From: Geodermatophilus nigrescens
GTDB lineage: Bacteria; Actinomycetota; Actinomycetes; Mycobacteriales; Geodermatophilaceae
Direction of reading: 5' to 3'
NCBI RefSeq assembly: GCF_900129495.1
Contig: NZ_FQVX01000001.1
Location: 372,001-436,000, forward strand
Length of the DNA stretch: 64,000 nucleotides
Made by a program: the position numbers and the translations under genes. Below the pieces are notes generated by a model. The model did no database searches and was not told where the DNA came from. It worked only from the letters and a program-made list of their open reading frames with translations. Shown in pieces: positions 43,383-52,505 of this stretch; the stretch's first letter is position 1; every line of letters starts with the position of its first letter.

Positions 43383-44950
43383 GCGCGCCGGGTCTCGCGG
43401 CCGTCGCCGCGTGGGACACCGCGCTCCTCGCCGGTGCCGTCTACACGCTCGAGGCGGTCGCCGAGCGGCTCCCCTCCTGGCGTGCCCGCACCGACCGGGT
43501 AGCCCGGTCGCTGACCGGCGCCGAGTGCTGGTCCGGCCCGGCCGCCTCCGTCGCCGGGCTGGCACTGGGCGAGGTGTCGACGGTGGTGACCGCCGTGACC
43601 GGGGCACTGGACGCCTCGCTCGGCCGGCTGCAGGACACCGCCCGGGAGGCCCGCACCGCCCAGGAGCTCGCCGAGCGGGCACTCGCTGCGGCCGCCGCCT
43701 CGGGGATGGCCCTCGACGCGTCCGGGGCGGTGGTCGTGCCGGCGTCCGCCCCGCCGCCCGCCGGCGCGACGCCCGAGCAGCTGGAGGACCACCACGCCGG
43801 GCTCGCGGAGCGCGCGGCCACCGCCGAGTGGCTGGCGGGCCTCGCCGCCGAGGCCATGGCCGCGGCCGCCCGCGCCGCCGCTGCCGCCGCGGCCTCGGCC
43901 GATCCGCTGGTCCCGATCGGCGGGACCGGTCCCGGCCCCGCGGACTTCGCCGGACTCGCGGCGACGGTGGGTGCCACCGGCGCCTCCGCGTCCCCGCCGG
44001 TGCTCCCGCGGCGCGGCGCGGCGGCGGACGAGGTCGCCTCCTGGTGGGCCGGCCTCTCCGGTCCGCAGCAGGACGCGCTGCTGGACTCCGACCCGGCTGC
44101 CCTGGGTGCCCTCGACGGCCTCCCGGCGTGGGCACGGGACCGCGCCAACCGGGTCGTGCTGGACCGCGTCCTGGCCGAGGGGCCGTGGCAGCAGCAGGCG
44201 AGCGCGCGGGCCATCGCCGCGGAGATCGCCGCCGAGGAGGCCGACGGGCAGGCCGTGCAGCTGTGGGTCTACGACCCGGCGCTCGACCGCGCCGCCCTCG
44301 CCTACGGGGACCTCGACGCCGCGGAGGACGTCGGGGTGCTGGTCCCCGGGGTGAACACCACCGTCCACGGCGACCTGCGCGAGCTCGGGGACGACGCGCA
44401 GGCGGTCGCCGCGGCCGCCGTCGCCGCCGCGCCCGCCGCCACGGTCGCAACCGTCGCGTGGCTCGGTTACAACCCGCCGGTCGGAGCCGGTCTCGGGCGC
44501 GCCCTCACGCGCGCGGCGGCGACCGAGGGCGGTGCCGCGCTCGCCGGGGACCTCGCCGGGCTCGCGGCGTCGCGGGCGGCGACCGGCGTCGGGCGGGCGG
44601 CCGACCCGCGGGTCACCGTCCTGGCGCACAGCTACGGCACGGTGGTCCTCGACGAGGCGGGGGACCTGCCCGGCCGGCTGGACGCCGACGCCGTCGTGCT
44701 GCTGGGCGGCCCCGGAATCGAGGAGGAGCACGCCTCCGGGCTGGAGGCCGACGAGGTGTACACGGCGTGGTCGCCGTGGGACCCGATCTCCTGGTCCGGG
44801 TGGTTCGGGGAGAACGCCTGGTTCGAGCAGTTCGGGGCCACCCCGCTGCCCACCGACCCGGACACCCTGCACTGGGAGTACCACGACGCCGACCGGCCGA
44901 CGCTCGCCGCCATGGGCGAGGTGGTGGCGGGGGTGCGGGAGACCGACTGA
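43379..44950 (+). CDS. DUF1023 alpha/beta-hydrolase with WXG-like helical N-terminus
   Basis: A 523-residue protein. Residues about 1-170 form long Ala-rich helices (WSGPAASVAG suggests a WXG motif). The C-terminal half is the DUF1023 alpha/beta-hydrolase: VLVPGVNTT, a nucleophile elbow LAHSYGTVV (serine in the GxSxG-like HSYGT) and a late histidine in DTLHWEYHD. No signal peptide is seen. With the preceding WXG100-like gene it resembles a type VII-associated exported enzyme pair. The substrate is unknown. A separate esterase or peptidase function cannot be excluded. Confidence 0.7.
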   Translation: MSAPGLAAVAAWDTALLAGAVYTLEAVAERLPSWRARTDRVARSLTGAECWSGPAASVAGLALGEVSTVVTAVTGALDASLGRLQDTAREARTAQELAERALAAAAASGMALDASGAVVVPASAPPPAGATPEQLEDHHAGLAERAATAEWLAGLAAEAMAAAARAAAAAAASADPLVPIGGTGPGPADFAGLAATVGATGASASPPVLPRRGAAADEVASWWAGLSGPQQDALLDSDPAALGALDGLPAWARDRANRVVLDRVLAEGPWQQQASARAIAAEIAAEEADGQAVQLWVYDPALDRAALAYGDLDAAEDVGVLVPGVNTTVHGDLRELGDDAQAVAAAAVAAAPAATVATVAWLGYNPPVGAGLGRALTRAAATEGGAALAGDLAGLAASRAATGVGRAADPRVTVLAHSYGTVVLDEAGDLPGRLDADAVVLLGGPGIEEEHASGLEADEVYTAWSPWDPISWSGWFGENAWFEQFGATPLPTDPDTLHWEYHDADRPTLAAMGEVVAGVRETD

Positions 44951-45138
44951 CCGGCCCGGGGGAGCCCGGGAACAGTCGCGCGGCGCCGCCGTTGGACCGG
45001 GTGGCGGCGCGCCCACCCGGGGTCGCCAGCCGGTCGCGTTCCGTCGGCGTGGCCTACCGTGGCCCGCCGAGGGGGCGTGGCGGGTGCCGACCACCCCGCG
45101 CCGCGCCGCCACGACCGAGCACCACCGACAGGAGCACC

Positions 45139-48012
45139 GTGCCCACGAAGACCGCGAAGAACGGCGAGAGCGCCGGCCGCACCGCCGGTGGCACCAGCAC
45201 CCCCGCCCGCCGCCGGACCGCCGCCACCGGGGGCGGGCGTCCGCTGGTCATCGTGGAGTCGCCGACCAAGGCCGGGAAGATCGCCGGCTACCTCGGCAAC
45301 GGCTACGTCGTCGAGGCCAGCGTCGGCCACATCCGCGACCTGCCGCGGAACGCCGCCGACGTCCCGGCCGAGCACAAGGGCGCCCCGTGGGCCCGGCTCG
45401 GCGTCGACGTCGACAACTCCTTCGAGCCGCTCTACGTCGTGAGCCCCGACCGCAAGCAGCAGGTCACCCGGCTCAAGCAGCTGGTCAAGGACGCCAGCGA
45501 GGTCTTCCTCGCGACGGACGAGGACCGCGAGGGCGAGGCCATCGCCTGGCACCTGGTCGACACGCTCAAGCCGCGGGTGCCCGTGCGCCGGATGGTCTTC
45601 CACGAGATCACCCCGGAGGCGATCGCCCGCGCCGTCGCCAACCCGCGCGAGCTCGACACCGCCCTGGTCGACGCGCAGGAGACCCGCCGCATCCTCGACC
45701 GGCTCTACGGCTACGAGGTCAGCCCCGTGCTGTGGAAGAAGGTCCTGCCGAAGCTGTCGGCCGGCCGCGTGCAGTCGGTGGCCACCCGCATCGTCGTCGA
45801 GCGGGAGCGGGAGCGGATGGCGTTCACCGCCGCCGACTACTGGTCCCTCGACGGCGTCTTCGCCGTCCCCGGCAAGGCCGGCGCCGACGCGGGGGAGCCC
45901 ACCACCCTGCGCGCCCGCCTGGTCAGCGTCGACGACAGCCGCGTCGCCACCGGCCGCGACTTCGACCCCGCCACCGGGCGGGTCACCGGCGACGTCGTGC
46001 ACCTCGACGAGGCCGGCGCCCGCGGCCTCGCCGCCCGGCTCGAGGGCCGCCAGGTCACCGTCAGCCGCGTCGACGAGAAGCCCTACCGGCGCCGTCCCTA
46101 CGCGCCATTCACCACCTCGACGCTGCAGATGGAGGCCGGCCGCAAGCTCGGCTGGTCCTCCGCGCAGGTCATGCGGGTGGCGCAGCGGCTGTACGAGAAC
46201 GGCCACATCACCTACATGCGGACCGACTCGACGAACCTGTCGAACGAGGCGATCAACGCCGCCCGCACCCAGGCCCGCGAGCTCTACGGCGACGCCTACG
46301 TGCCGGCCGAAGCCCGCCGCTACAGCAAGAAGGCCAAGGGCGCGCAGGAAGCCCACGAGGCGATCCGCCCCGCCGGCGACTCCTTCCGCACCCCCGGCCA
46401 GCTCGCCGCGCAGCTCGCCCGCGACGAGTTCCGCCTCTACGAGCTGATCTGGCAGCGCACGGTCGCCTCGCAGATGGCCGACGCCGTGGGCCAGACCGTG
46501 AGCATCCGGCTCGCCGGCGCCAGCACCACCGACGAGCGCGTCGAGTTCACCGCGTCGGGGCGCACCATCACCTTCCCCGGCTTCCTGCGCGCCTACGTCG
46601 AGTCCCGCGACGAGGGCAGCACCGGCGACGACGACCACGGCAGCGACGACGCCGAGCGCCGGCTGCCCCGGGTGGAGCGCGGCCAGCGGCTCGACACCCG
46701 CGAGCTCGAGCCCAAGGGCCACACCACCAGCCCGCCGTCGCGCTACACCGAGCCGAGCCTCGTCGCCCGGCTCGAGGAGCTCGGCATCGGCCGCCCGTCG
46801 ACCTACGCGTCGATCATGCAGACGATCCAGGACCGCGGGTACGTGTGGAAGAAGGGCTCCGCGCTGGTGCCCTCGTTCGTCGCGTTCGCCGTCGTCAACC
46901 TGCTCGAGCAGCACTTCGCGGCGCTCGTCGACTACGACTTCACCGCGTCGCTGGAGAACGAGCTCGACGAGATCGCCAGCGGGTCGCTGGGCCGGGTCGA
47001 CTGGCTGACCGAGTTCTACTTCGGCGGCGAGGGCCGGCACGCCGGCGGCATCGCGGCCTCCGGCGGGCTCAAGACCGTCATCGGCCAGCAGCTCGAGGAG
47101 ATCGACGCCCGCGGGGTGAACTCGATCCCGCTGCGCGCCACCGGGCCCAACGGCGAGCCGGTCGTCGTCCGGGTCGGCCGCTACGGCCCCTACCTGCAGG
47201 CCGGCGGCGAGGAGGGCGGCCGGGTCAGCCTCCCCGAGGACCTCGCGCCCGACGAGCTGACCAGCGAGAAGGTCGCGGAGCTCCTCGCCGCCCCCTCCGG
47301 CGACCGCGAGCTCGGCACCGACCCGGAGTCCGGCCAGCCGGTGGTGGTGAAGGCCGGCCGCTACGGCCCCTACGTCACCACCGTCGTCCCCGAGGGCAGC
47401 AAGGACGCCCCGCGGACGGCGAGCCTGTTCTCCTCGATGTCGCCGGAGACGGTCACCCTCGAGCAGGCGCTGCAGCTGCTGACCCTCCCGCGCACCGTGG
47501 GCACCGCCCCCGACGGCGAGGAGATCCAGGCGCTCAACGGCCGCTACGGGCCCTACATCAAGAAGGGCACCGACTCGCGCTCGCTGGAGAACGAGCAGCG
47601 GCTGTTCACCGTCACCCTCGACGAGGCGCTGGCGATCTTCGCCCAGCCCAAGCAGCGCGGGCGCCGGGCCGCGGCCGCCCCGCTCAAGGAGCTCGGGGCC
47701 GACCCGGTGACGCAGGGCCAGATCACCGTCCGCGAGGGCCGCTTCGGCCCCTACGTCACCGACGGCGAGACGAACGCCAGCCTCCGCAAGGGCGACGACG
47801 TCGAGACCATCTCCCTCGACCGCGCCGCCGAGCTGCTCGCCGACCGCCGCAGCCGCCCGGCCGCCACCAAGAAGAAGGCGGCCAAGAAGGCCACGGGGAC
47901 GACGGCGGCGAAGAAGACGACGGCGGCGAAGAAGACCACCGCCAAGAAGACGACCGCCACGAAGACGACCGCGAAGAAGGCCGCCGCGTCCGACGCGGTG
48001 CCCGCGAGCTGA
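45139..48012 (+). CDS. topA: DNA topoisomerase I
   Basis: A 957-residue type IA topoisomerase. The TOPRIM domain starts LVIVESPTKAGKIAGYLG and contains DEDREGEAIAWHL; the catalytic tyrosine is Y359 in HITYMRTDSTNLS. The C-terminus lacks zinc fingers and instead repeats a short GRYGPY-type element four times (residues about 674, 740, 806 and 870), then a Lys/Ala/Thr tail, both typical of actinobacterial TopA. The tail probably binds DNA non-specifically. GTG start with AGGAG upstream. It relaxes negative supercoils. Confidence 0.97.
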   Translation: MPTKTAKNGESAGRTAGGTSTPARRRTAATGGGRPLVIVESPTKAGKIAGYLGNGYVVEASVGHIRDLPRNAADVPAEHKGAPWARLGVDVDNSFEPLYVVSPDRKQQVTRLKQLVKDASEVFLATDEDREGEAIAWHLVDTLKPRVPVRRMVFHEITPEAIARAVANPRELDTALVDAQETRRILDRLYGYEVSPVLWKKVLPKLSAGRVQSVATRIVVERERERMAFTAADYWSLDGVFAVPGKAGADAGEPTTLRARLVSVDDSRVATGRDFDPATGRVTGDVVHLDEAGARGLAARLEGRQVTVSRVDEKPYRRRPYAPFTTSTLQMEAGRKLGWSSAQVMRVAQRLYENGHITYMRTDSTNLSNEAINAARTQARELYGDAYVPAEARRYSKKAKGAQEAHEAIRPAGDSFRTPGQLAAQLARDEFRLYELIWQRTVASQMADAVGQTVSIRLAGASTTDERVEFTASGRTITFPGFLRAYVESRDEGSTGDDDHGSDDAERRLPRVERGQRLDTRELEPKGHTTSPPSRYTEPSLVARLEELGIGRPSTYASIMQTIQDRGYVWKKGSALVPSFVAFAVVNLLEQHFAALVDYDFTASLENELDEIASGSLGRVDWLTEFYFGGEGRHAGGIAASGGLKTVIGQQLEEIDARGVNSIPLRATGPNGEPVVVRVGRYGPYLQAGGEEGGRVSLPEDLAPDELTSEKVAELLAAPSGDRELGTDPESGQPVVVKAGRYGPYVTTVVPEGSKDAPRTASLFSSMSPETVTLEQALQLLTLPRTVGTAPDGEEIQALNGRYGPYIKKGTDSRSLENEQRLFTVTLDEALAIFAQPKQRGRRAAAAPLKELGADPVTQGQITVREGRFGPYVTDGETNASLRKGDDVETISLDRAAELLADRRSRPAATKKKAAKKATGTTAAKKTTAAKKTTAKKTTATKTTAKKAAASDAVPAS

Positions 48013-48019
48013 CCCGGCC

Positions 48020-48781
48020 GTGACCGGCTCGATCGACCCCGCCGCCTGGCAGCACCGGCGGACGTCGTTCGGGTCGGTCGCGGCGCAGTACGCGGCGCTG
48101 CGTCCGGGCTACCCGGCCGACGCCGTCGCCTTCCTGCTCGGCGACCGGCCGCGGCGGGTGCTCGACCTCGGCGCCGGCACCGGCCTGCTCACTGACGCCC
48201 TCGTCGCCGCCGGGCACGAGGTGGTCGCCGTCGACCCGTCGCCGGAGATGCTCGGCGAGCTGCGCGCCCGGCACCCCGGCGTCCCCGCGCACGTCGGCGG
48301 CGCGGAGGCCGTGCCGCTGCCCGCCGCGGACGTCGACGCCGTCGTCGCGGGCCAGGCCGCGCACTGGTTCGACCCGCGGCCGGCCGCCGCGGAGCTGCGC
48401 CGCGTGCTGCGGTCCGGCGGCGTCGTCGGGTTCGTGTGGAACACCCGCGACGAGTCCGTCCCGTGGGTCGCCGCACTCGGCGCCGCGCTGGCCGCGGAGG
48501 CGCGCGGCCACGAGGCCGACCAGGGCGTGGTGGACGCCTTCGCCGCCGCCCTGCCCGCCGACGTCGCGACCGCGCGGTCGTCCCTCGTGCAGCGGGTGAC
48601 GCCCGAGCAGGTGGTCGCGGGCATCGGCACCCGCAGCTACGCGGCCACCATGACCGCCGCGGCGCGCGAGGAGTTCCTCGGCGGCATCCGGCGGCTGCTG
48701 GCCGGCCACCCCGACACGGCCGGCCGCGACGTCCTCGACCTGCCGTACCGCACCGACGCCTACCGGCTCACCCCGCGCTGA
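48020..48781 (+). CDS. Class I SAM-dependent methyltransferase
   Basis: A 253-residue Rossmann methyltransferase. Motif I is VLDLGAGTGLLTDALVAAG (about residues 47-65); VVAVDPSPEMLGELR follows as motif II and AGQAAHWFDP resembles the UbiE/Coq5-type motif. The acceptor is unknown. GTG start eight bases after topA. Its 3' end overlaps by 14 bases the stop of a convergent winged-helix regulator. Confidence 0.8.
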   Translation: MTGSIDPAAWQHRRTSFGSVAAQYAALRPGYPADAVAFLLGDRPRRVLDLGAGTGLLTDALVAAGHEVVAVDPSPEMLGELRARHPGVPAHVGGAEAVPLPAADVDAVVAGQAAHWFDPRPAAAELRRVLRSGGVVGFVWNTRDESVPWVAALGAALAAEARGHEADQGVVDAFAAALPADVATARSSLVQRVTPEQVVAGIGTRSYAATMTAAAREEFLGGIRRLLAGHPDTAGRDVLDLPYRTDAYRLTPR

Positions 48782-49082
48782 CCGGGCCGTCGGCGATCGC
48801 CCGCAGCGCCGTCACGTGCGCCCGGAAGGCGTCTCGCCCGGCGGCGGACAGGCGCAGCCAGGTGCGCGGCCGCTTGCCCACGTAGCCCTTGCGGACCTCG
48901 ACGTAGCCGGCCCGCTCCAGTGTCGCCACCGTCTTCGACAGCACCGAGTCGCTGACCTGCACGCCGTCGCGGACGAAGCCGAACTCCGCCTCCTCCGCCG
49001 CGGCCAGCGTCGCCATCACCGAGAACCGGACGGGCGCGTGGATGACCTCGTCGAGCGCGTGCCGGGGGTGCGCCTCGGTCAC
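48768..49082 (-). CDS. Winged-helix transcriptional regulator (HTH_34/ArsR-like)
   Basis: A 104-residue DNA-binding protein. LDEVIHAPVRFSVMATLAAA starts the winged helix; VSDSVLSKTVATLERAGYVE is the recognition helix and RKGYVGKRPRTWLRLSAAG is the wing. The small size and coupling (GTGA overlap) to a membrane-protein gene upstream suggest an autoregulated pair. A near-perfect palindrome overlaps the probable promoter of the pair and is a natural operator candidate. Confidence 0.8.
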   Translation of the reverse strand: MTEAHPRHALDEVIHAPVRFSVMATLAAAEEAEFGFVRDGVQVSDSVLSKTVATLERAGYVEVRKGYVGKRPRTWLRLSAAGRDAFRAHVTALRAIADGPVSAG

Positions 49083-49510
49083 CGCGGCCGCTCCCGCCAT
49101 GCGCCGGCCAGGCACGGCGCGGCGACGGCGAGGGCCAGCGGCGCCCACCACGCCCAGTCGTGCGCGAGCCCCGGCACCGTCGTCCCGACCGCGAGCCCGA
49201 CGGCGAGCACCGCGCCCCAGGCGCCCATGGCCGTCCCGAAGCGCTGCGAGAACCCGGCGCGCACCGAGCCGCGGCCGGCCACCAGCGCCGCGGCCGCGCC
49301 CAGCACCGCCAGCGCGTAGACCACCGCCGTCGCGCCCACCGCCCGCTCGCCGTCGGCCACCGGCTGGGCGAGGAAGAAGCCCGCGCTGGCGCAGCCGAGG
49401 GTCACCAGGAACGTCGACGCGGCGGGGCTGGACTCCCGCCGGACGCGGGCCCCGGCGGCGTCGGCCTCGGCCAGCAGCGCGGCGGCGGACTCGGGGGTGG
49501 GGACGGTCAC
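49079..49510 (-). CDS. Four-helix membrane protein of unknown function
   Basis: A 143-residue protein. The N-terminal 30 residues are soluble and helical, then four hydrophobic segments follow (AASTFLVTLGCASAGFFLA, AVGATAVVYALAVLGAAAAL, GAWGAVLAVGLAVGTTV, WWAPLALAVAAPCLAGAW). Co-transcribed with a winged-helix regulator that overlaps its stop codon. No family name can be assigned with confidence. The GTG start has GGAGGC upstream. Confidence 0.6.
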   Translation of the reverse strand: MTVPTPESAAALLAEADAAGARVRRESSPAASTFLVTLGCASAGFFLAQPVADGERAVGATAVVYALAVLGAAAALVAGRGSVRAGFSQRFGTAMGAWGAVLAVGLAVGTTVPGLAHDWAWWAPLALAVAAPCLAGAWRERPR

Positions 49511-49544
49511 GGGTGCCTCCTCGGTCGGGGTGCGCGACAGAGTG

Positions 49545-49575
49545 GCAACTACTTTCCACCCGGTCAAGTAGTTGC
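49545..49575. promoter_or_regulatory. Perfect 10-bp inverted repeat, candidate operator
   Basis: GCAACTACTT (49545-49554) and AAGTAGTTGC (49566-49575) are exact inverted copies with an 11-base spacer. On the minus strand TTGACC (49567-49562), a -35 candidate, lies within it, upstream of the membrane-protein/regulator pair. The repeat is A/T-rich against a GC-rich background. It also overlaps the stop codon of the methyltransferase gene to the right. Confidence 0.55.
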
Positions 49576-50358
49576 GGCGCCGACCAGGAAGACGCGGCGG
49601 AAGGGCAGCACGGTCGTGCCGTCCGCGCGGGCCGGGTAGGCCGCGCGCAGCGCCGCCGCGTACTCCGCCGTCAGGTCGGCGGCCGCCTCGTCGTCGAGCC
49701 GGGCGAGCACCGGCAGCAGCACCGTGCCGCGCACCCACGACAGCACCGGGTCGGGCCCGCGCAGCACGTGCAGGTACGTCGTCTCCCAGACGTCGGCCGC
49801 CAGGCCCGCGCCGGTGAGCACGTCGAGGTAGCCGGCCGGGTCGAGCACCGGGTCCGCCGGGGGAGCGGCCGCCGCGAGCCGGGAGGACCACGACGGCGAG
49901 GTGCACAGGTCGGCGAGCAGCCGGTGGGTCGGCGCCCGGTGGTTGCCCGGCACCTGCACGGCCAGCCGGCCGCCCGGCGCCAGCCAGCCGGCCCAGCGCC
50001 CCAGCAGCGCCGCGTGCCCGGGCACCCAGTGCAGCACCGCGTTGGACACCACGACGTCGACCGGCCCGCCCGGGCGCCAGTCCCGCACGTCGCCGCGCTC
50101 GAACGCCACCCGCCCGTCGACGGCGTGCGCGGCGGCCGCGGCCAGCATCTCCGGCGAGGCGTCCACGCCGGTCACCCGCGCCGCCGGCCAGCGCGCGGCC
50201 AGAGACGCGGTCAGCGCGCCCTCGCCGCAGCCGAGGTCGACCACGGCCCGCGGGCCGGTGGCGTCCACCCGGGCCAGCAGGTCGGCGAACGGCCGGGCCC
50301 GCTCCCCGGCGTGCCGCAGGTAGGTGTCGGGGTCCCAGCGCGCGTCCACGACCCGCAC
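49564..50358 (-). CDS. tam: Trans-aconitate 2-methyltransferase-like protein (Tam)
   Basis: A 264-residue methyltransferase. Family features: WDPDTYLRHAGERARPFADLL at the start, motif I VVDLGCGEGALTASLAARWP, VTGVDASPEMLAAA, SNAVLHWVPGH and the C-terminal PFRRVFLVGAA. Tam methylates trans-aconitate to protect aconitase. Two GTG starts nine bases apart (50358 and 50349) are possible. It reads toward the regulator pair and its stop lies in the palindrome. It is divergent from tmk. Confidence 0.85.
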   Translation of the reverse strand: MRVVDARWDPDTYLRHAGERARPFADLLARVDATGPRAVVDLGCGEGALTASLAARWPAARVTGVDASPEMLAAAAAHAVDGRVAFERGDVRDWRPGGPVDVVVSNAVLHWVPGHAALLGRWAGWLAPGGRLAVQVPGNHRAPTHRLLADLCTSPSWSSRLAAAAPPADPVLDPAGYLDVLTGAGLAADVWETTYLHVLRGPDPVLSWVRGTVLLPVLARLDDEAAADLTAEYAAALRAAYPARADGTTVLPFRRVFLVGAATT

Positions 50359-50467
50359 CGTAGGGCCGCCGCCGGCCCGGGGACGTCGGCCCCGGCCGGT
50401 ACCGTGGACCGGCCGCCCACCCGCCCCTCGCACCTCCCGGGAGCTCCCGATCGACGCCTCGCCGCGC

Positions 50468-51106
50468 GTGCCCGGCCGCGGGCTGTTCGTCGCCTTCGAG
50501 GGCGGGGAGGGCACCGGCAAGTCCACCCAGGCCCGGCTGCTGTTCGACTGGCTCGGCCTGCACGAGGTCCCCGCCCGGCTCACCTCCGAGCCCGGCGGCA
50601 CCCCGCCCGGCGCCCGCATCCGCGCGCTGCTGCTCGACCCGGCCACCGGCGCGCTCGCCCCGCGCGCCGAGGCGCTGCTCTACGCCGCCGACCGCGCCCA
50701 CCACGTGGCCACCGTGGTGCTACCCGCACTCGACGCCGGCGAGGTCGTGCTCACCGACCGCTACGTCGACAGCTCGCTGGCCTACCAGGGGGCCGGCCGG
50801 GCGCTGGAGCTCGAGGAGGTCCGCCGGCTGTCGTCCTGGGCCACCGGCGGCCTGGTGCCCGACCTCACCGTGCTGCTCGACCTGCCGCCCGGGGCCGGCC
50901 TCGCCCGCGCGCTCGGCCGCGCCGCCGCCGACCGCCTCGAGAGCGAGTCGATCGACTTCCACGAGCGGGTGCGCGCCACCTTCCGCGCGCTCGCGGGCGC
51001 CGAGCCGCACCGCTACCTCGTCCTCGACGCGGGCGGCCCCGCCGAGGAGATCGCCGCCGCGGTCCGCGAGCGGGTCGCCGCGCTGCTCCCGGGGCGGGTC
51101 GCGTGA
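50468..51106 (+). CDS. tmk: Thymidylate kinase
   Basis: A 212-residue dTMP kinase. P-loop GGEGTGKS at residues 12-19 follows FVAFE; RLTSEPGGTPPGARIR is the DR(E/x)P-like region, LTDRYVDSSLAYQG holds the catalytic DRY, and ADRLESESIDFHERV is the lid. It makes dTDP for DNA synthesis. The GTG at 50468 is the only in-frame start close to the P-loop. Its stop overlaps holB by four bases, the usual tmk-holB coupling. Confidence 0.93.
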   Translation: MPGRGLFVAFEGGEGTGKSTQARLLFDWLGLHEVPARLTSEPGGTPPGARIRALLLDPATGALAPRAEALLYAADRAHHVATVVLPALDAGEVVLTDRYVDSSLAYQGAGRALELEEVRRLSSWATGGLVPDLTVLLDLPPGAGLARALGRAAADRLESESIDFHERVRATFRALAGAEPHRYLVLDAGGPAEEIAAAVRERVAALLPGRVA

Positions 51107-52263
51107 GCGTCTGGTCGGAGGTCATCGGCCAGCCGGCCGTCGTCGCCGAGCTGCAGGCCGCCGTCGCCCAGCCCACCGCCATGACCCACGCCTGGCTGTT
51201 CACCGGCCCGCCGGGGTCGGGCCGGTCGGTCGCCGCCCGCGCGTTCGCCGCGGCGCTGCAGTGCCCCGACGGCGGCGACGGCACCTGCCACGCCTGCCGC
51301 ACCGTGCTGGCCGGCACCCACGCCGACGTGCAGACCGTCGTGCCCGAGGGCCTGTCGATCGGCGTCACCGAGGCCCGCGAGCTCGTGCGCGTCGCCGGCC
51401 GCGCGCCGTCGCAGGGGCGCTGGCAGGTCGTCGTCGTCGAGGACGCCGACCGGATGACCGAGCAGGCCGCCAACGCCGTCCTCAAGATGATCGAGGAGCC
51501 GCCGCCGCGCACGGTCTTCCTGCTCTGCGCGCCGAGCCTGCACCCCGAGGACGTGCCGGTCACCATCCGCTCGCGGTGCCGGGTGGTCGGGCTGCGGACG
51601 CCGCCGGTCGACGCCGTCGCCGACGTGCTGGTCCGCCGCGACGGGGTCGACCCGGCGCTGGCCGCCTGGTCGGCGGGCGCCTCCGGCGGCCACGTCGGCC
51701 GGGCCCGGCACCTCGCGCGCGACGAGACCGCGCGGCTGGCCCGCAAGGCCGTGCTCGACATCCCGCTGTCGCTGGTCTCGCTGGCCGCCTGCCTCAACGC
51801 CGCCGACGACCTGGTCGGCGCCGCGAAGGAGGAGTCCGACCGCACCACCGCCGCCCTCGACGGCGCCGAGACCGAGGCGGTCAAGGCCAGCATCGGCGTG
51901 GGCGCGCGCGGGCCGGGCGTCGCCGCCGCCAGCCGCGGCGCCGGCGTGCTCAAGGACCTGGAGAAGCGGCAGAAGAGCCGGGCCACCCGCATCGGCCGCG
52001 ACTCCCTCGACCGCGCATTGGTCGACCTCGCCGGCCTCTACCGCGACGCGCTCGTCCTCGACGCCGCGGCCGGCGAGGTGCTGCCGCTCAACCACCCCGA
52101 CCGCCGGGCCGACGCCGAGGAGCTGGCCCGCCGGATCGGCGCGGAGGGGGCGCTGCGCCGCATCGACGCCGTCCTCGCCTGCCGCACCGCGCTCGAGCAG
52201 AACGTCAAGCCGCAGGTCGCCGTCGAGGCGCTCACCGTGGCGCTGCGACTCCCCGCGGCCTGA
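51103..52263 (+). CDS. holB: DNA polymerase III delta' subunit
   Basis: A 386-residue clamp-loader AAA+ protein. The Walker A region is GPPGSGRSVAARA with arginine in place of lysine, so ATP hydrolysis is not expected, as known for delta'. A zinc-binding C..C..C cluster (CPDGGDGTCHAC) and VVVEDADRMTEQAANAVLKMIEEPP are family blocks. It opens the sliding clamp with gamma/tau and delta. Coupled to tmk; followed by a tRNA gene. Confidence 0.93.
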   Translation: MSVWSEVIGQPAVVAELQAAVAQPTAMTHAWLFTGPPGSGRSVAARAFAAALQCPDGGDGTCHACRTVLAGTHADVQTVVPEGLSIGVTEARELVRVAGRAPSQGRWQVVVVEDADRMTEQAANAVLKMIEEPPPRTVFLLCAPSLHPEDVPVTIRSRCRVVGLRTPPVDAVADVLVRRDGVDPALAAWSAGASGGHVGRARHLARDETARLARKAVLDIPLSLVSLAACLNAADDLVGAAKEESDRTTAALDGAETEAVKASIGVGARGPGVAAASRGAGVLKDLEKRQKSRATRIGRDSLDRALVDLAGLYRDALVLDAAAGEVLPLNHPDRRADAEELARRIGAEGALRRIDAVLACRTALEQNVKPQVAVEALTVALRLPAA

Positions 52264-52319
52264 CCCCGGGCCCGCACCGGCCGGGGGAGGCCGTGACGTA
52301 CGCTGTCCCCCGCACGCCC

Positions 52320-52395
52320 GCCGCCTTAGCTCAGTCGGTAGAGCATCTCACTCGTAATGAGAAGGTCGTCGGTTCGATTCCGACAGGCGGCTCCA
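52320..52395 (+). tRNA. tRNA-Thr (anticodon CGT), CCA encoded
   Basis: A complete cloverleaf: acceptor GCCGCCT pairs with AGGCGGC, D arm GCTC/GAGC, anticodon stem TCTCA/TGAGA with loop CTCGTAA, T arm GTCGG/CCGAC around TTCGATT. Anticodon CGT at 52353-52355 reads ACG. CCA is at 52393-52395. A TACGCT element (52299-52304) upstream is a plausible -10. Confidence 0.97.
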
Positions 52396-52397
52396 CC

Positions 52398-52432
52398 CCG
52401 CGGCCCCGTCCTCCCCGAGGACGGGGCCGCGG
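52398..52432 (+). terminator. Strong terminator after tRNA-Thr
   Basis: A perfect 15-bp stem (52398-52412 with 52418-52432) with a 5-base loop starts three bases after the tRNA CCA end. It has no T-tract. Confidence 0.75.
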
Positions 52433-52505
52433 CCGTTCCCGCGATGAGTCCCGCCCCCGCCGCCGGTCTGCCCCTGGACACGACCGCCGGACCCGGGAGG
52501 GCACC

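Noticed and set aside
44951..45138. Terminator after the DUF1023 gene
   Set aside because: Only a short CCCGGG/CCCGGG pairing with a GGAG loop is visible, too weak to call.
44632..47040. About 800-codon open frame antisense to topA and the DUF1023 gene
   Set aside because: Low-complexity translation and complete overlap with two well-supported genes.
47868..47990. Nucleotide tandem repeat at the 3' end of topA
   Set aside because: It is the coding sequence of the Lys/Ala/Thr tail, common in actinobacterial TopA; no separate element.
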